Position numbers and translations under genes: made by a program. From positions 1 through 64,000 of the forward strand of contig JASHNZ010000036.1 of NCBI GenBank assembly GCA_030041355.1: 64,000 bases of DNA, given 5' to 3'. This DNA is from Nitrososphaerales archaeon. Lineage in GTDB: Archaea > Thermoproteota > Nitrososphaeria > Nitrososphaerales > CADDZS01. Under the pieces are notes generated by a model, which searched no databases, was not told the origin of the DNA, and saw only the letters and a list, made by a program, of their open reading frames with translations. Below, piece after piece: positions 28,113 to 36,651 of the stretch (within the stretch, counting starts at the first letter, position 1; every line of letters begins with the position of its first letter).

Positions 28113-29393
28113 TCAGAGATCTTTCTCCATATCGATTTCTACATTATTCGGACTTTGCCACGCAACGCTCACCAGTACTTGTCTGTTTAATCTGCTCTCG
28201 CTCACAAGGGGAAACAAGGAAAAATCATTTGATATGGCCTTTGCAAATGCCATGCACTCATCGTGAGTCGGTGCATACCGAAAAGCAATCTTGTAGAGTG
28301 CAGGATCGGTGGGTCCTAGGTCAGTTTCTCCCAAACGCTCTGAAATTCTCGGAGCATTCCCGCTGATAGAGAAGCCTTTTACTTCTAGAAAGCTTGGATT
28401 TGCTTTCTTAACTTTCTTACGATAGACTTCTGGCTTGATCATATTCACACCCCTGACGCTCGTTATTCTAATCACGGTTCGACAGTCAAGTGATGAAAGA
28501 AGACCGAGCGTGTGGTTGAGTCTCCCCCAGTGGTCGTTGTGAACAGGAAAATATGGTTTGATTGAAGAACAAACTCGCATATAGGTCTCCTTGTCTGGGG
28601 CTGCCATGGTTACGTATAGTTGCGTTGGAAGCGTTCCGGTCTGTTGCATCTCCTCTATTCTCTCGGGAAATGTGCCATTTGTCACAACGAATGTTGAGAT
28701 GCCACGCCTTCTGAACTCAGTGATTAATTCAGGCAGCCTGGTGTACATGGTTGGCTCCCCATCATATGAAATCGCCACGTGTTTTGGTTTAGCAGCTTCT
28801 AGGTGGACATCAATGATACCTTTCCTTGAAGCGACTAACCTCTCGACAAGCTCCCTAGACTCTTCATAAGAGAATACGTTATCCTCTTGACATATTTCCT
28901 TGGAAAGAGCGTAGGTCTTTCTTCCAGAAATCAGTTGTATAACAACGCCGGCATTCTTGAGATCAATTAGAGCATCTTCTGTTCTTTGTCTAGAAACTTT
29001 GCAACTTTCTGCTAGTTCAGGAATTGTGGAATTTCCCTTACTAAGAGTGTGAACGATCGAAACCATGTTTTCATAATTTGAAAGAGCCTCAGGAAGGCTT
29101 TGTTCGATGATGTGGCTTTGCTCTCGAATTAATTGCTCAGCAATTTTTTCGGGCTCATCCAGCTTCTGAAAACTGTGCTGCCTCCCTTCGACATCCCTCC
29201 AACAAAATGTGCAGGCTATGTTGCAGCCTCTAAACGATGTAGACTGAATACAGAGATGACTTTTGATTCCAAATCCGTGCTTGTAACACTGCCTTCTTCC
29301 GCCCGTGCGAAGACTCTGGGCGGTCCAGTAGCATGTCTTGTAGGCTGCGTGCTTGTATTTGCCGATAAGAATTTCGCGTTCGGCTAAGTGCAT
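28113..29393 (-). CDS. taw1: TYW1, 4-demethylwyosine synthase, with inserted winged-helix domain
   Basis: A 426-residue radical SAM enzyme that builds the imidazopurine ring of 4-demethylwyosine in tRNA-Phe. The cluster motif CNIACTFC (C57, C61, C64) is followed later by KPKHVAISYDGEPTMY and FVVTNGTFPE, all typical. Other archaeal enzymes have about 65 residues between the Cys motif and PKHVAIS; here there are about 140. The extra piece (about 105-165) looks like a winged helix: ENMVSIVHTLSKGN, TIPELAESCKVSRQRTEDAL, LKNAGVVIQLISGRKTYAL. The flavodoxin domain of eukaryotic TYW1 is absent, as usual in archaea. ATG start. Confidence 0.93.
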   Translation of the reverse strand: MHLAEREILIGKYKHAAYKTCYWTAQSLRTGGRRQCYKHGFGIKSHLCIQSTSFRGCNIACTFCWRDVEGRQHSFQKLDEPEKIAEQLIREQSHIIEQSLPEALSNYENMVSIVHTLSKGNSTIPELAESCKVSRQRTEDALIDLKNAGVVIQLISGRKTYALSKEICQEDNVFSYEESRELVERLVASRKGIIDVHLEAAKPKHVAISYDGEPTMYTRLPELITEFRRRGISTFVVTNGTFPERIEEMQQTGTLPTQLYVTMAAPDKETYMRVCSSIKPYFPVHNDHWGRLNHTLGLLSSLDCRTVIRITSVRGVNMIKPEVYRKKVKKANPSFLEVKGFSISGNAPRISERLGETDLGPTDPALYKIAFRYAPTHDECMAFAKAISNDFSLFPLVSESRLNRQVLVSVAWQSPNNVEIDMEKDL

Positions 29394-29517
29394 CAGGGTT
29401 CTGATTACTAACCTAGTACTTTTCCTTTTGGGAACGGCCGAACTGGAAGAGCGTGTTCGAGATCTGTTAGAAACAATTATTGGTGAATGCTATTTTGTTT
29501 AAACTGCGAAGCGTGCT

Positions 29518-30414
29518 TTGAGCAGGAATCTTCCTAAAGTCGGCTTCATTGGTCTCGGGTTGATGGGAAAACCCATGGCTGCGAGTCTCTTGAGAAAGGG
29601 CTACTCGGTCACAGTTTTCAACAGGAGCAAGAAAGATGTAGAGGAGCTAGTAGCATTACAGGCTAAAAGCGCAGATTCGCCCAAAGAAGTTGCGGAAAAT
29701 TCTGAAATCATAATTGACATGGTCACAGATGGCCCGGATGTTCAAGATGTCCTCCTCGGGCCTCAAGGAGTGATCCAGGGAGCTCAAAACGGCACGATCG
29801 TCATTGACATGAGCACAAATTCTCCAGATGTTGCAATTTCGACTGCCCTTGAGCTGGAAAAGAAAGGCGTCGAATTTCTCGATGCGCCAGTAAGTGGGGG
29901 AGACAAAGGAGCGAGAGAGGGTACTCTTTCTATAATGGTCGGAGGGAAAAAGGAGATCTTTGAGCGTTCAATCCCTATCCTTGAAGCGATGGGTAAGACG
30001 ATCACCTACATGGGAAAGACGGGTTCAGGTCAGGCAATGAAGCTATGCAATCAGGTGGCAGTCTCCATTCATACTATGGCTACTTCGGAGGCTCTTCTCT
30101 TTGGCACTTCTCTTGGCCTTAAAGCTGAGGAAATACTAAAAGTCCTGACAAGTGGGGCGGCGAATTCCTGGAACTTACAAAATCTCGGACCGAAAATCAT
30201 TGCGAGAGACTTCGAGCCTGGGTTCAAAGCAGCCCATCTTTACAAAGATCTGAAGGCGGTATTGCGCACCGCAGAGAAGGAGAACCTTCCCTTACCCGGA
30301 TCTACGACAGCTTACGAGCTCTTCGGCGCAGTTTTAGCAGCGAAGGACGGAGAGAAAGGCACGCAGGTTGTCGCGAGAATATTGGAGAAACTCGGAGAGC
30401 GAAAGATCAGCTAA
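29518..30414 (+). CDS. Beta-hydroxyacid dehydrogenase (3-hydroxyisobutyrate dehydrogenase family)
   Basis: A 298-residue NAD(P)-binding enzyme. The Rossmann motif VGFIGLGLMGKPMAASLL, the VFNRSKKDVEEL region, the substrate-binding DAPVSGGDKGAREGTLSIMVGG and the catalytic Lys in GQAMKLCNQV are all as in the family, with a C-terminal GFKAAHLYKDL. Members act on 3-hydroxyisobutyrate, tartronate semialdehyde, glyoxylate or related acids; the substrate is not resolved. TTG at 29518 is needed because the next Met lies inside the Rossmann fold. Confidence 0.92.
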   Translation: MSRNLPKVGFIGLGLMGKPMAASLLRKGYSVTVFNRSKKDVEELVALQAKSADSPKEVAENSEIIIDMVTDGPDVQDVLLGPQGVIQGAQNGTIVIDMSTNSPDVAISTALELEKKGVEFLDAPVSGGDKGAREGTLSIMVGGKKEIFERSIPILEAMGKTITYMGKTGSGQAMKLCNQVAVSIHTMATSEALLFGTSLGLKAEEILKVLTSGAANSWNLQNLGPKIIARDFEPGFKAAHLYKDLKAVLRTAEKENLPLPGSTTAYELFGAVLAAKDGEKGTQVVARILEKLGERKIS

Positions 30415-30436
30415 GAGGCCCTCGCAGCCCTGTGTA

Positions 30437-30454
30437 TACTGTAATATTACAGTA
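30437..30454. promoter_or_regulatory. Perfect 18-bp palindrome with adjacent half-site, before the 30577 gene
   Basis: TACTGTAATATTACAGTA is a perfect inverted repeat. A further half-site, TTACAGTAAT, follows at 30458-30467 and runs into a TATA-like ATATTAAAAAG (30466-30475). The placement at a core promoter suggests a repressor or activator site. Related copies are at the radA promoter and just before the gene at 50723-51094. Confidence 0.65.
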
Positions 30455-30530
30455 ATCTTACAGTAATATTAAAAAGACCACTTGTGCATCTACCTTTTTT
30501 GCAATTGAATCGACGATTTTCGAGAAAGGA

Positions 30531-30554
30531 GCGGCAAGTTACGAAACTTGCCGC
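30531..30554 (+). other. Perfect hairpin in the leader of the 30577 gene
   Basis: GCGGCAAGTT and AACTTGCCGC form a perfect 10-bp stem with a 4-nt ACGA loop. It lies about 55-80 nt downstream of the TATA-like element and about 22 nt before the GTG start, so it would be in the transcript leader. It has no U-run behind it, arguing against a plain terminator. Possible roles are an RNA structure controlling translation or a protein-binding site. Confidence 0.6.
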
Positions 30555-30576
30555 TTAGGCCTCCGATTGATGATAG

Positions 30577-31020
30577 GTGATCTATTTGGCTACTGGTGAT
30601 AAACTAGTAACTATGGTAGGATTAGGAATGTCACTAGCCACTCTCGTAATTTCTTTAATCGAACTGCCGAAAGATCCGACTAGCTTGAACGTTTGGATAG
30701 CTTTGACTGTTTCCGTTTTGATTGCAACAGCTTTATTGTTCTACTGGATAAGAGTGAGCAAGGGATCGCATGTCAGCAGTCTTGAAGGGAACCAAAAGAC
30801 GGAGGAGAGGCGTCTTCGAGGCGAGTTTCCAGCAATTTTCACATTTATCGAAAGTGTTGGAGCCATTCGCAGCCAAGAAGATTTCGACGAATTCGTCTCC
30901 CAGCTCAACCATCTTCTTGAGATTGAAAGAAGAGCGAGAGGGATCAAATGGAGTGAAATCAAAGACATCGAGGCGATGAAAGCTATCGCATATGCACGCC
31001 TACTCGCAAAAAGGAAATGA
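30577..31020 (+). CDS. Membrane protein with cytoplasmic helical domain
   Basis: A 147-residue protein. Two hydrophobic helices lie at about 12-28 and 40-58, followed by a charged cytoplasmic part of about 85 residues (GEFPAIFTFIESVGAI, EDFDEFVSQLNHLLEIERR, IKDIEAMKAIAYARLLAKRK) predicted to be helical. GTG at 30577 is assumed; TTG at 30586 is possible. No family is recognised. The leader carries a palindrome, a TATA-like box and a strong hairpin, so expression seems controlled. A C-terminal KR-rich end could contact nucleic acid or lipids. Confidence 0.65.
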   Translation: MIYLATGDKLVTMVGLGMSLATLVISLIELPKDPTSLNVWIALTVSVLIATALLFYWIRVSKGSHVSSLEGNQKTEERRLRGEFPAIFTFIESVGAIRSQEDFDEFVSQLNHLLEIERRARGIKWSEIKDIEAMKAIAYARLLAKRK

Positions 31021-31080
31021 CAGTTAGACCTAGATAGTCCTCGACGCCGTGGCTCCCTATCTGGATTGATCTTGATCTTC

Positions 31081-32262
31081 TTAGATACGAAACGAGGAGA
31101 TGCCCTGCACCCTTCCTGCATCCTCTAAAAGAAGGGACCAATTCCCGCCCAGATCCGTGGAACCGTAAACTTCCCCTGTAGTCGTTCCGAAGTACAGCCC
31201 GGCAGAATCAACATCATCGGCTGCCATCGCGTCGCGCAGAACGCAAGTGTGATTCTTCTTCGGAAGGCCCTTTGCTAACTTCTCCCAGTCCTTACCGCGG
31301 TTCTTTGATCGATATACTGCCAATTCTCCGATGATGCAGGAGTTGTGCTTGTTGCATTGCCCGGCTCGATAAGCTGGAATCGTGAAGAGTGAACTTTCTT
31401 CGTTTCCGTCCTCGATCAATGCCATTGGGAAACCGTGCCTACCATTTTCGCTGGGGCTGATGTCCTCCCAGCTCTCGCCGAAGTCCTTGCTTCGATACAC
31501 ACCGCAGTGGTTCTGCTGGTAGAGGGTTCCTTCTCTCTTTCTTGAGACGACAAGTTTGTGAGTGCATTTGTGCACTTCTGACAAATGCTTCTGGAGATTC
31601 TTCTCGGGATCGCTCGTTCCTAGCCCCCAAAGATCAGCCCTGGCGTTTGGCAAGGGGCAACCATCAATGACACCTTTGTTCAGCAGAGACCACGTCTTGC
31701 CTCCGTCTTCGGTGCGGTAGGGCCCCCCTCCAGAGCTGACAATATAGAAACGCTCATTTTTCTTGGGATCCATTCTAATCGTGTGAATGCACAGACCCAC
31801 GGTTCCGAATCCCCAGTCGACCCCCCATTCATTTCTCTTCGGAGCCGTAAACAACCCAGAAACCTCTTCCCAGTTTGCGCCGAGATCCTTGGAATGAAAA
31901 ACGTGGCCGTACTGAGTTCCTACATAAATCGAACTGGGCCTGTTATATGCAGACTCTAACGTCCAGGTCTTTTTCACGTGAAGGCCATTGTTCATCTGAT
32001 TCCAAGTCTTTCCGAGATTCTTTGAAACAAAAACCCCGTTGGTGTGTGTTGCCGCGAATAGAGTCTCGGATTTGCCGTCATACTTTAAACAGTTCACACT
32101 CTCTCCTTTGAGAAAGGGTCCAACTTTCTTCCATTTCATTCGTTCTCGATCAGAGACTAGCAGATAGCCGCCTTCGCGAGCGCCAATTCCAACCGCAATT
32201 CTTCGATTCGAAGCGCCTTCCGAGTTTTTCATTTGTTTCAAATGACCGCAATTCTGTGCCAC
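31081..32262 (-). CDS. BNR/Asp-box beta-propeller protein (VPS10/sialidase-like)
   Basis: A 393-residue protein with at least six Asp-box repeats of the form S.D.G..W: SKNLGKTWN, SKDLGANWEE, TEDGGKTWSLL, SKDFGESWED, SKNRGKDWEKL and STDLGGNWSLL. The spacing of roughly 45-70 residues indicates a beta-propeller like that of sialidases, photosystem assembly factors and sortilin. No signal peptide or TM segment is present, so it should be cytoplasmic. The sialidase catalytic residues are not recognisable, so a binding or scaffold role is more likely than glycosidase activity. Several Cys and His residues (CGHLK, CIHTI, HKCTHK) may bind metal. Confidence 0.82.
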   Translation of the reverse strand: MAQNCGHLKQMKNSEGASNRRIAVGIGAREGGYLLVSDRERMKWKKVGPFLKGESVNCLKYDGKSETLFAATHTNGVFVSKNLGKTWNQMNNGLHVKKTWTLESAYNRPSSIYVGTQYGHVFHSKDLGANWEEVSGLFTAPKRNEWGVDWGFGTVGLCIHTIRMDPKKNERFYIVSSGGGPYRTEDGGKTWSLLNKGVIDGCPLPNARADLWGLGTSDPEKNLQKHLSEVHKCTHKLVVSRKREGTLYQQNHCGVYRSKDFGESWEDISPSENGRHGFPMALIEDGNEESSLFTIPAYRAGQCNKHNSCIIGELAVYRSKNRGKDWEKLAKGLPKKNHTCVLRDAMAADDVDSAGLYFGTTTGEVYGSTDLGGNWSLLLEDAGRVQGISSFRI

Positions 32263-32289
32263 TATTAATCGTTGCGCAGGGATATTCTG

Positions 32290-33069
32290 TTAGGATTCTC
32301 GCCATCTGGCCTTAAACAAGGCAAGCGAGAGAAATGCTACAGCAAAAATTGGAAGCGCAACCCAGCTTAAAGTAATTTGCTGCGAACTGAAGTGTACCCC
32401 TTCGAGACTCTGGATTAAAATTGACGCGTGAGTCGTTGGAGTTAGTTCCGCCAGTGGTCTCAAGTATGCCGGCAGTATCTTGATCGGATAAAACACCGGG
32501 GGCAGAATCGAGATCAATGTCGAGATGAAAGTCACCGTAATGAATGCGGTTCTGGTGTTAAGGACATACGTCGACAGAAAGAAACCGATAGAGCTCGTCG
32601 TAATCCAAGTTAGAAGTATGACCGAGATTATTTCAAGAATTGCAAACAAGCCGACGCCAGCATGATTGATTATGAGTAGGAGCACTATGACAGGCGGAGC
32701 AGCGAACACCAGCTCCGAGAGAGCAATTGAGAACATGTATGTAAATGAAGAAACTGGAGACGCCACCGAGATTGCCTGGAATTTGTGATCTATTTTGAAG
32801 ACCGTGAGGTCTGCTCCAAGAATCAGTCCTTGCTGGGCCACGGTCATCACCAGCGCTCCAGCCAACGCTGAGGTAATGAGCTGACCTTCGCCGCCGATGT
32901 ATAAGATAAACAAAATCGTAAATGGGGTTGCGAACACAAAAGGGAGCAATGTCGGGATTCTAACCATGGGAAGAATCCCTAGATAGTATCCTATTGCCCC
33001 GGCAGTCCGAAGATTTCTCCTGATAGACTGAGACAGAGTCTCGTGGCGGCGGGTTTCCTGAACGGTCAC
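32290..33069 (-). CDS. ABC-2 type transporter permease
   Basis: A 259-residue membrane protein with six hydrophobic segments in the ABC-2 arrangement (DrrB/NodJ type): entry helix region RTAGAIGYYLGILPMVRIPTLLPF, a central block, then PPVFYPIKILPAYLRPLAELTPTTH, which is the family's conserved loop before the last helix. The ATG overlaps the ATPase stop by 4 nt. Together they would form an exporter for a drug, lipid or polysaccharide-like substrate. Confidence 0.9.
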   Translation of the reverse strand: MTVQETRRHETLSQSIRRNLRTAGAIGYYLGILPMVRIPTLLPFVFATPFTILFILYIGGEGQLITSALAGALVMTVAQQGLILGADLTVFKIDHKFQAISVASPVSSFTYMFSIALSELVFAAPPVIVLLLIINHAGVGLFAILEIISVILLTWITTSSIGFFLSTYVLNTRTAFITVTFISTLISILPPVFYPIKILPAYLRPLAELTPTTHASILIQSLEGVHFSSQQITLSWVALPIFAVAFLSLALFKARWRES

Positions 33070-34040
33070 TTCGTAAGCACTCCCCTTTGAGGCTCTTCTT
33101 CCTGGTTTTCGACTTTGCGTTCTTCTTCCTCGATTTCACCGCCCGCGAGCTGAACAAACACGTCGTCCAAAGTGACTGGACTGATAGAAATTGGAACCTT
33201 CCTCCGCAGGGCTTCTCTGCTAATCTCCTGAGCCACCTCGTCAGTTGTAAAAACGCGAAGCAGATTTCCGGCTCTGATTGTCGTACCGTACGACGATAGC
33301 TCTTCGAACGTAAAACCCTCTGCTACATCTACTCTTGTCTTCGGACCTATGTTTCTTTGTTTGACTTCCCTTGGATTACCTTTTGCTAAAACGTGGCCTC
33401 TGTCGATGATGGCAAGATCATCAGATAGAGCTTCGGCTTCATCCATGTAGTGGGTTGTGAGTACAATTGTTCTTCCTTCCTTATTCTTCAGGCGGATGAG
33501 CTCTTGCCAAACTTTCCGGCGCCCAAGCGGATCCAACCCGATGGTGGGCTCGTCCAAGAACATCAGCTCAACATCGCAGACGATTGTCATCGCGATCAGA
33601 ATCCTTTGCCGTAATCCACCGGAAAGCTCCTCAGAATGAACTTTTCCCACGTCCGCAAGATCTAGAGTTCTTAGGACGGGGTCGATCTTTGCGTTCGCTT
33701 CCGCTCTTGAAGCCCCACGCATCATCAGAGAAAGTGCAATGTGGTCTCTCGGATTGAGAGTGAAAAGCGGTCTCGCTTCCTGCGGCGTAATCGCAATTCT
33801 TCTCCTGATAGATTTTGGATCCTCCATGACATCTATACCGAACACTCTCATTGTGCCAGAAGTGGGCACAAGCTGCGTGGTGGCTATTCTCAGAAATGTT
33901 GTCTTTCCGGCGCCGTTCCTTCCAAGAAGTGTGAATATTCCTCTGCGCTTTATGTCCAGGGTTAGTCCATCAATTGCAGGAACCTTGGTCTTCCGATAGA
34001 TCTTGACGAGATCTTGAGCTTCGATGATGGACTCGGACAT
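33066..34040 (-). CDS. ABC transporter ATP-binding protein
   Basis: A 324-residue ABC ATPase of the multidrug/DrrA-like group. Walker A GRNGAGKTT, Q-loop ITPQEARPLF, signature ELSGGLRQRI, Walker B LMFLDEPTIGLDP and switch HIS in LTTHYMDEAEAL are present. A C-terminal extension (about 220-300) corresponds to the accessory domain after DrrA-type NBDs, then an acidic tail (GGEIEEEERKVENQEEEPQ). ATG at 34040. It pairs with the permease by a 4-nt overlap. The 290 bp upstream (34041-34330) show no gene. Confidence 0.95.
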   Translation of the reverse strand: MSESIIEAQDLVKIYRKTKVPAIDGLTLDIKRRGIFTLLGRNGAGKTTFLRIATTQLVPTSGTMRVFGIDVMEDPKSIRRRIAITPQEARPLFTLNPRDHIALSLMMRGASRAEANAKIDPVLRTLDLADVGKVHSEELSGGLRQRILIAMTIVCDVELMFLDEPTIGLDPLGRRKVWQELIRLKNKEGRTIVLTTHYMDEAEALSDDLAIIDRGHVLAKGNPREVKQRNIGPKTRVDVAEGFTFEELSSYGTTIRAGNLLRVFTTDEVAQEISREALRRKVPISISPVTLDDVFVQLAGGEIEEEERKVENQEEEPQRGVLTK

Positions 34041-34330
34041 AATCTCTTTGCACCTGCACCTGCGCTTCTCTCTCTTGCATTTTCAAATTGTGTTTTCTTC
34101 TCTTTGCATTATTCAGAAAAGCCACAGAGCGATTTTCTTTCGCAAAGACACTCGAAATATCCGTTAGTCACCATGAAAGAGAGCCAATAAGCATTACGAC
34201 TGAAATTTAATCGTTCCACGGTTAAAAATGAGGGCATCAGTGCAATTCAAGTACATTCTGTTCGTGAAAATCTAGATTTGGGATTACATATCGAGATTCT
34301 TTACGCTTTTTTCAAAAACCCAACCATGCG

Positions 34331-34633
34331 ATGCATCTGCAATTTGCTCAAATTCCTTACGTTAGGGTTGCTGCCTCTATTACTACTATCTTGCACCTCA
34401 AAAGAAACATCCAAAAAGAATGCGAAGAAGATCGGAACAACGTGAGCAGACAAACAAGCGGTCTGGCGACGAAAGAGGGACGCGTTAGGGTCTACTCGTG
34501 TGTGTTCTGTGAGTTTGTCCAAAGTAATCTTAATGACATCGACGAAGACACGCAAACCGGAAAGATAGCCGATGGTGCCTTTGAGGCAAAATATCTCTAC
34601 CACCTGAGAACGGCGCATGCTCTGGAAAGGTAA
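34331..34633 (+). CDS. Small C2H2-like zinc-finger protein
   Basis: Up to 100 residues. The C-terminal half holds the zinc-finger-like pattern VYSCVFCEFVQSN...YLYHLRTAHALER, that is CxxC, a long acidic insert (LNDIDEDTQTGKIADG) and HxxxxH. The long finger loop is unusual. The N-terminal ~35 residues are not convincing, and translation may begin later, for example at GTG 34443. The reverse strand also has a frame here (34301-34618) without protein-like features. It may bind nucleic acid, but this is inferred. Confidence 0.5.
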   Translation: MHLQFAQIPYVRVAASITTILHLKRNIQKECEEDRNNVSRQTSGLATKEGRVRVYSCVFCEFVQSNLNDIDEDTQTGKIADGAFEAKYLYHLRTAHALER

Positions 34634-34795
34634 GAGAAACCATTCCCGCCCTCGGTTATTCCGCTCTTGGATATATCGGCTTGAATACTAATTTCCCTCC
34701 CAGCTTTCGACTTACTGATCCGCCCTTCGCAATGTTCTAAGCATTCACTTGTCTTCCTTCATACCATACTGTACAAGAAAGGGTGGTATTGAAAA

Positions 34796-36022
34796 ATGGC
34801 TGTTGAACAAATCCTTGCTGCAAACGAGAAAGCGATGAACTTTGAACCGAAATCGGTAAATTATTCGATAAATTTGGGCTTTCCTGCTCCTGCGCAACCT
34901 GATCAATTCGAGCTTGCGATTATAGGTCACCAAAACGAAAAAAGAGAAGCTATCGCAAAACTCATGAAAATCTTTGAGGCAAGCGGAGCGAACATAGTTT
35001 CAATCACCTTCTCCAATTACGAAACAACCGAACAGTTCGTAATGAATGTAATTTGCGATCTGAGCTCGGCAAAGTGCCCACCGGACGAGCTCTTGATTCG
35101 AATTAACAAATCCAAATTCGTCAAGGTGGCCGAAATTAGTGGACTCGACGGAAGAATTTTCGGACGATACTCATTCCCTCTCACCTTTTTCGGAGAAGTC
35201 AGGGCCCTAGCAATTGATGCTGATCGTTTTGTGCATCTTTTTGATGACATAACGAAAACCTTTGGCGCACAAGCAAAGACAGCACTATTTGAAAATGGGA
35301 GGGCTGAGGGAGGAGAAATCATCGCAGTCCTAAGGGAAATGCTCGGAGAAAAAGCGAAGAGGGAAGCCCTTCTTGAAAACGCGAAGGCCTTGTTCCAGAC
35401 AGCGGGCTGGGGAAAACTCTTCTTCTACACAGAAGGAGTGGATATCTACAAAGCCACTATAACAGATCCTCCTTCTGACGCGAACGACGAAGCCATCCTC
35501 GAAAATCATTTTCTTCAAGGACTTGTCGCTGGAATGCTCGAGCCTTTCTTGAAGAGCGGAGTAAAATTATCAATAATCAGGGAAGGATATGACGACGATA
35601 AGAAAACTCTCATACTATACTACATGGACAAAACCTCGCTCAAGGAACTTGCCTCGGAGGACGATGAGAAATTTGACAATGTTCCTTTGCCCGAAATTAA
35701 GATTCCCAGCAAAAATCAAACTAGACAACAGGAAATGAAAGAAGAAGACCCAGAAGTCCATTTTGTGAATCAAATCATCAAATCAATTGATCAGATTAAA
35801 GAGCAGAAAGAGACGGTGACTGCTAATCCGGTCGTATTCTCCAAGCCCAAGGAGGCCGTCCCAACCCAACCGGTTCAGGGTGAGATTGTTGGTTCAGGCA
35901 TACAGATAGTTCAGCAAGCAGAAAGACCAGCCTTACCCCGACGAAGGAAGAAGGCAAACCCCTCTTCGGACGAGAGTGCAGAAAATGCACCGAATAAAAA
36001 GAAGGGCCTGTTCGAACTTTAG
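34796..36022 (+). CDS. ACT-V4R fusion sensor protein with disordered tail
   Basis: A 408-residue protein of unusual architecture. About residues 36-112 resemble an ACT domain (FELAIIGHQNEKREAIAKLMKIFEASG, ANIVSITFSN, QFVMNVICDL). About 125-285 match a V4R/4VR domain (ITKTFGAQAKTALFENG, AGWGKLFFYTEGVDI, HFLQGLVAGMLEPFLKSG), a small-molecule-binding fold also related to heme-NO sensors. From ~295 it is charged and low complexity, ending in a basic RRRKK and a final KKKGLFEL. No DNA-binding domain is evident. It probably senses a ligand and acts through partners. The ATG start follows a TATA-poor region. Confidence 0.78.
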   Translation: MAVEQILAANEKAMNFEPKSVNYSINLGFPAPAQPDQFELAIIGHQNEKREAIAKLMKIFEASGANIVSITFSNYETTEQFVMNVICDLSSAKCPPDELLIRINKSKFVKVAEISGLDGRIFGRYSFPLTFFGEVRALAIDADRFVHLFDDITKTFGAQAKTALFENGRAEGGEIIAVLREMLGEKAKREALLENAKALFQTAGWGKLFFYTEGVDIYKATITDPPSDANDEAILENHFLQGLVAGMLEPFLKSGVKLSIIREGYDDDKKTLILYYMDKTSLKELASEDDEKFDNVPLPEIKIPSKNQTRQQEMKEEDPEVHFVNQIIKSIDQIKEQKETVTANPVVFSKPKEAVPTQPVQGEIVGSGIQIVQQAERPALPRRRKKANPSSDESAENAPNKKKGLFEL

Positions 36023-36636
36023 GACTGAGTCCCTGTAACTGGCTGGTTTGACGCAATCCTTCTTTGGGCTAAAATGTATCTAGCGATAATGAAATAGATC
36101 ACCCCGGCAATGACAAGGCCGGTGAGAGCATCTATGCCTACGCTGGGGAAGATCGAGAAAAGAAAGTAGATTGCGACCGAAATTCCGGTCGATGCCAAGA
36201 CAAGAACCATGAGGAATTTATCGAAGCTTCGAAGCTCTGCGCGAAATTCTTCCTCGTCATACCCTGCTTTCTTTAATTCAGTAACATATCCCTTGTAGTT
36301 TCCATAGAGCATAGAGAGTACTATTCCCATTTCAACCAAAAGAACACAAAAACCAGTTAGGGTAACCAAATCTCCGCTAAATCCCAGTGAGAAGCCGCCT
36401 GCGAGAGGGATATAACCTCTTGCGAAAATCAACACGAATAAAGTCAAACTAAGGTTCAGCCAAGCAAACTTTGCGACTCCTCCTTTGGTAAAAAAACCAT
36501 AGGGGATCATTAGCGCCGCAAATAGAATTATTATGACTCCTAGAACCTGTGCAAGGCTCGACTGCCCCAACAGGAGTAATGCGAGGCCTGGCGACGCACA
36601 GAGAATGGCTGAGCCAAATAACAACCGATTTTGCAT
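36019..36636 (-). CDS. Six-TM membrane protein of the second MoxR-DUF58 cluster
   Basis: A 205-residue protein with about six hydrophobic helices: two N-terminal pairs (SAILCASPGLALLLLG, VLGVIIILFAALMIPYG), a central pair, a charged loop (KELKKAGYDEEEFRAELRSFDK) and two C-terminal helices. No motif gives an activity. It begins 15 nt after the DUF58 stop, so it is the last gene of that operon, and its end overlaps the ACT-V4R gene stop by 4 nt. It may be an accessory of the DUF58/MoxR membrane complex. Confidence 0.75.
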   Translation of the reverse strand: MQNRLLFGSAILCASPGLALLLLGQSSLAQVLGVIIILFAALMIPYGFFTKGGVAKFAWLNLSLTLFVLIFARGYIPLAGGFSLGFSGDLVTLTGFCVLLVEMGIVLSMLYGNYKGYVTELKKAGYDEEEFRAELRSFDKFLMVLVLASTGISVAIYFLFSIFPSVGIDALTGLVIAGVIYFIIARYILAQRRIASNQPVTGTQS

Positions 36637-36651
36637 ATTGTCTATCCTCGC

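Noticed and set aside
34301-34618. 105-codon minus-strand frame opposite the small zinc-finger gene
   Set aside because: No recognisable motif; the opposite strand encodes a plausible CxxC...HxxxxH module.
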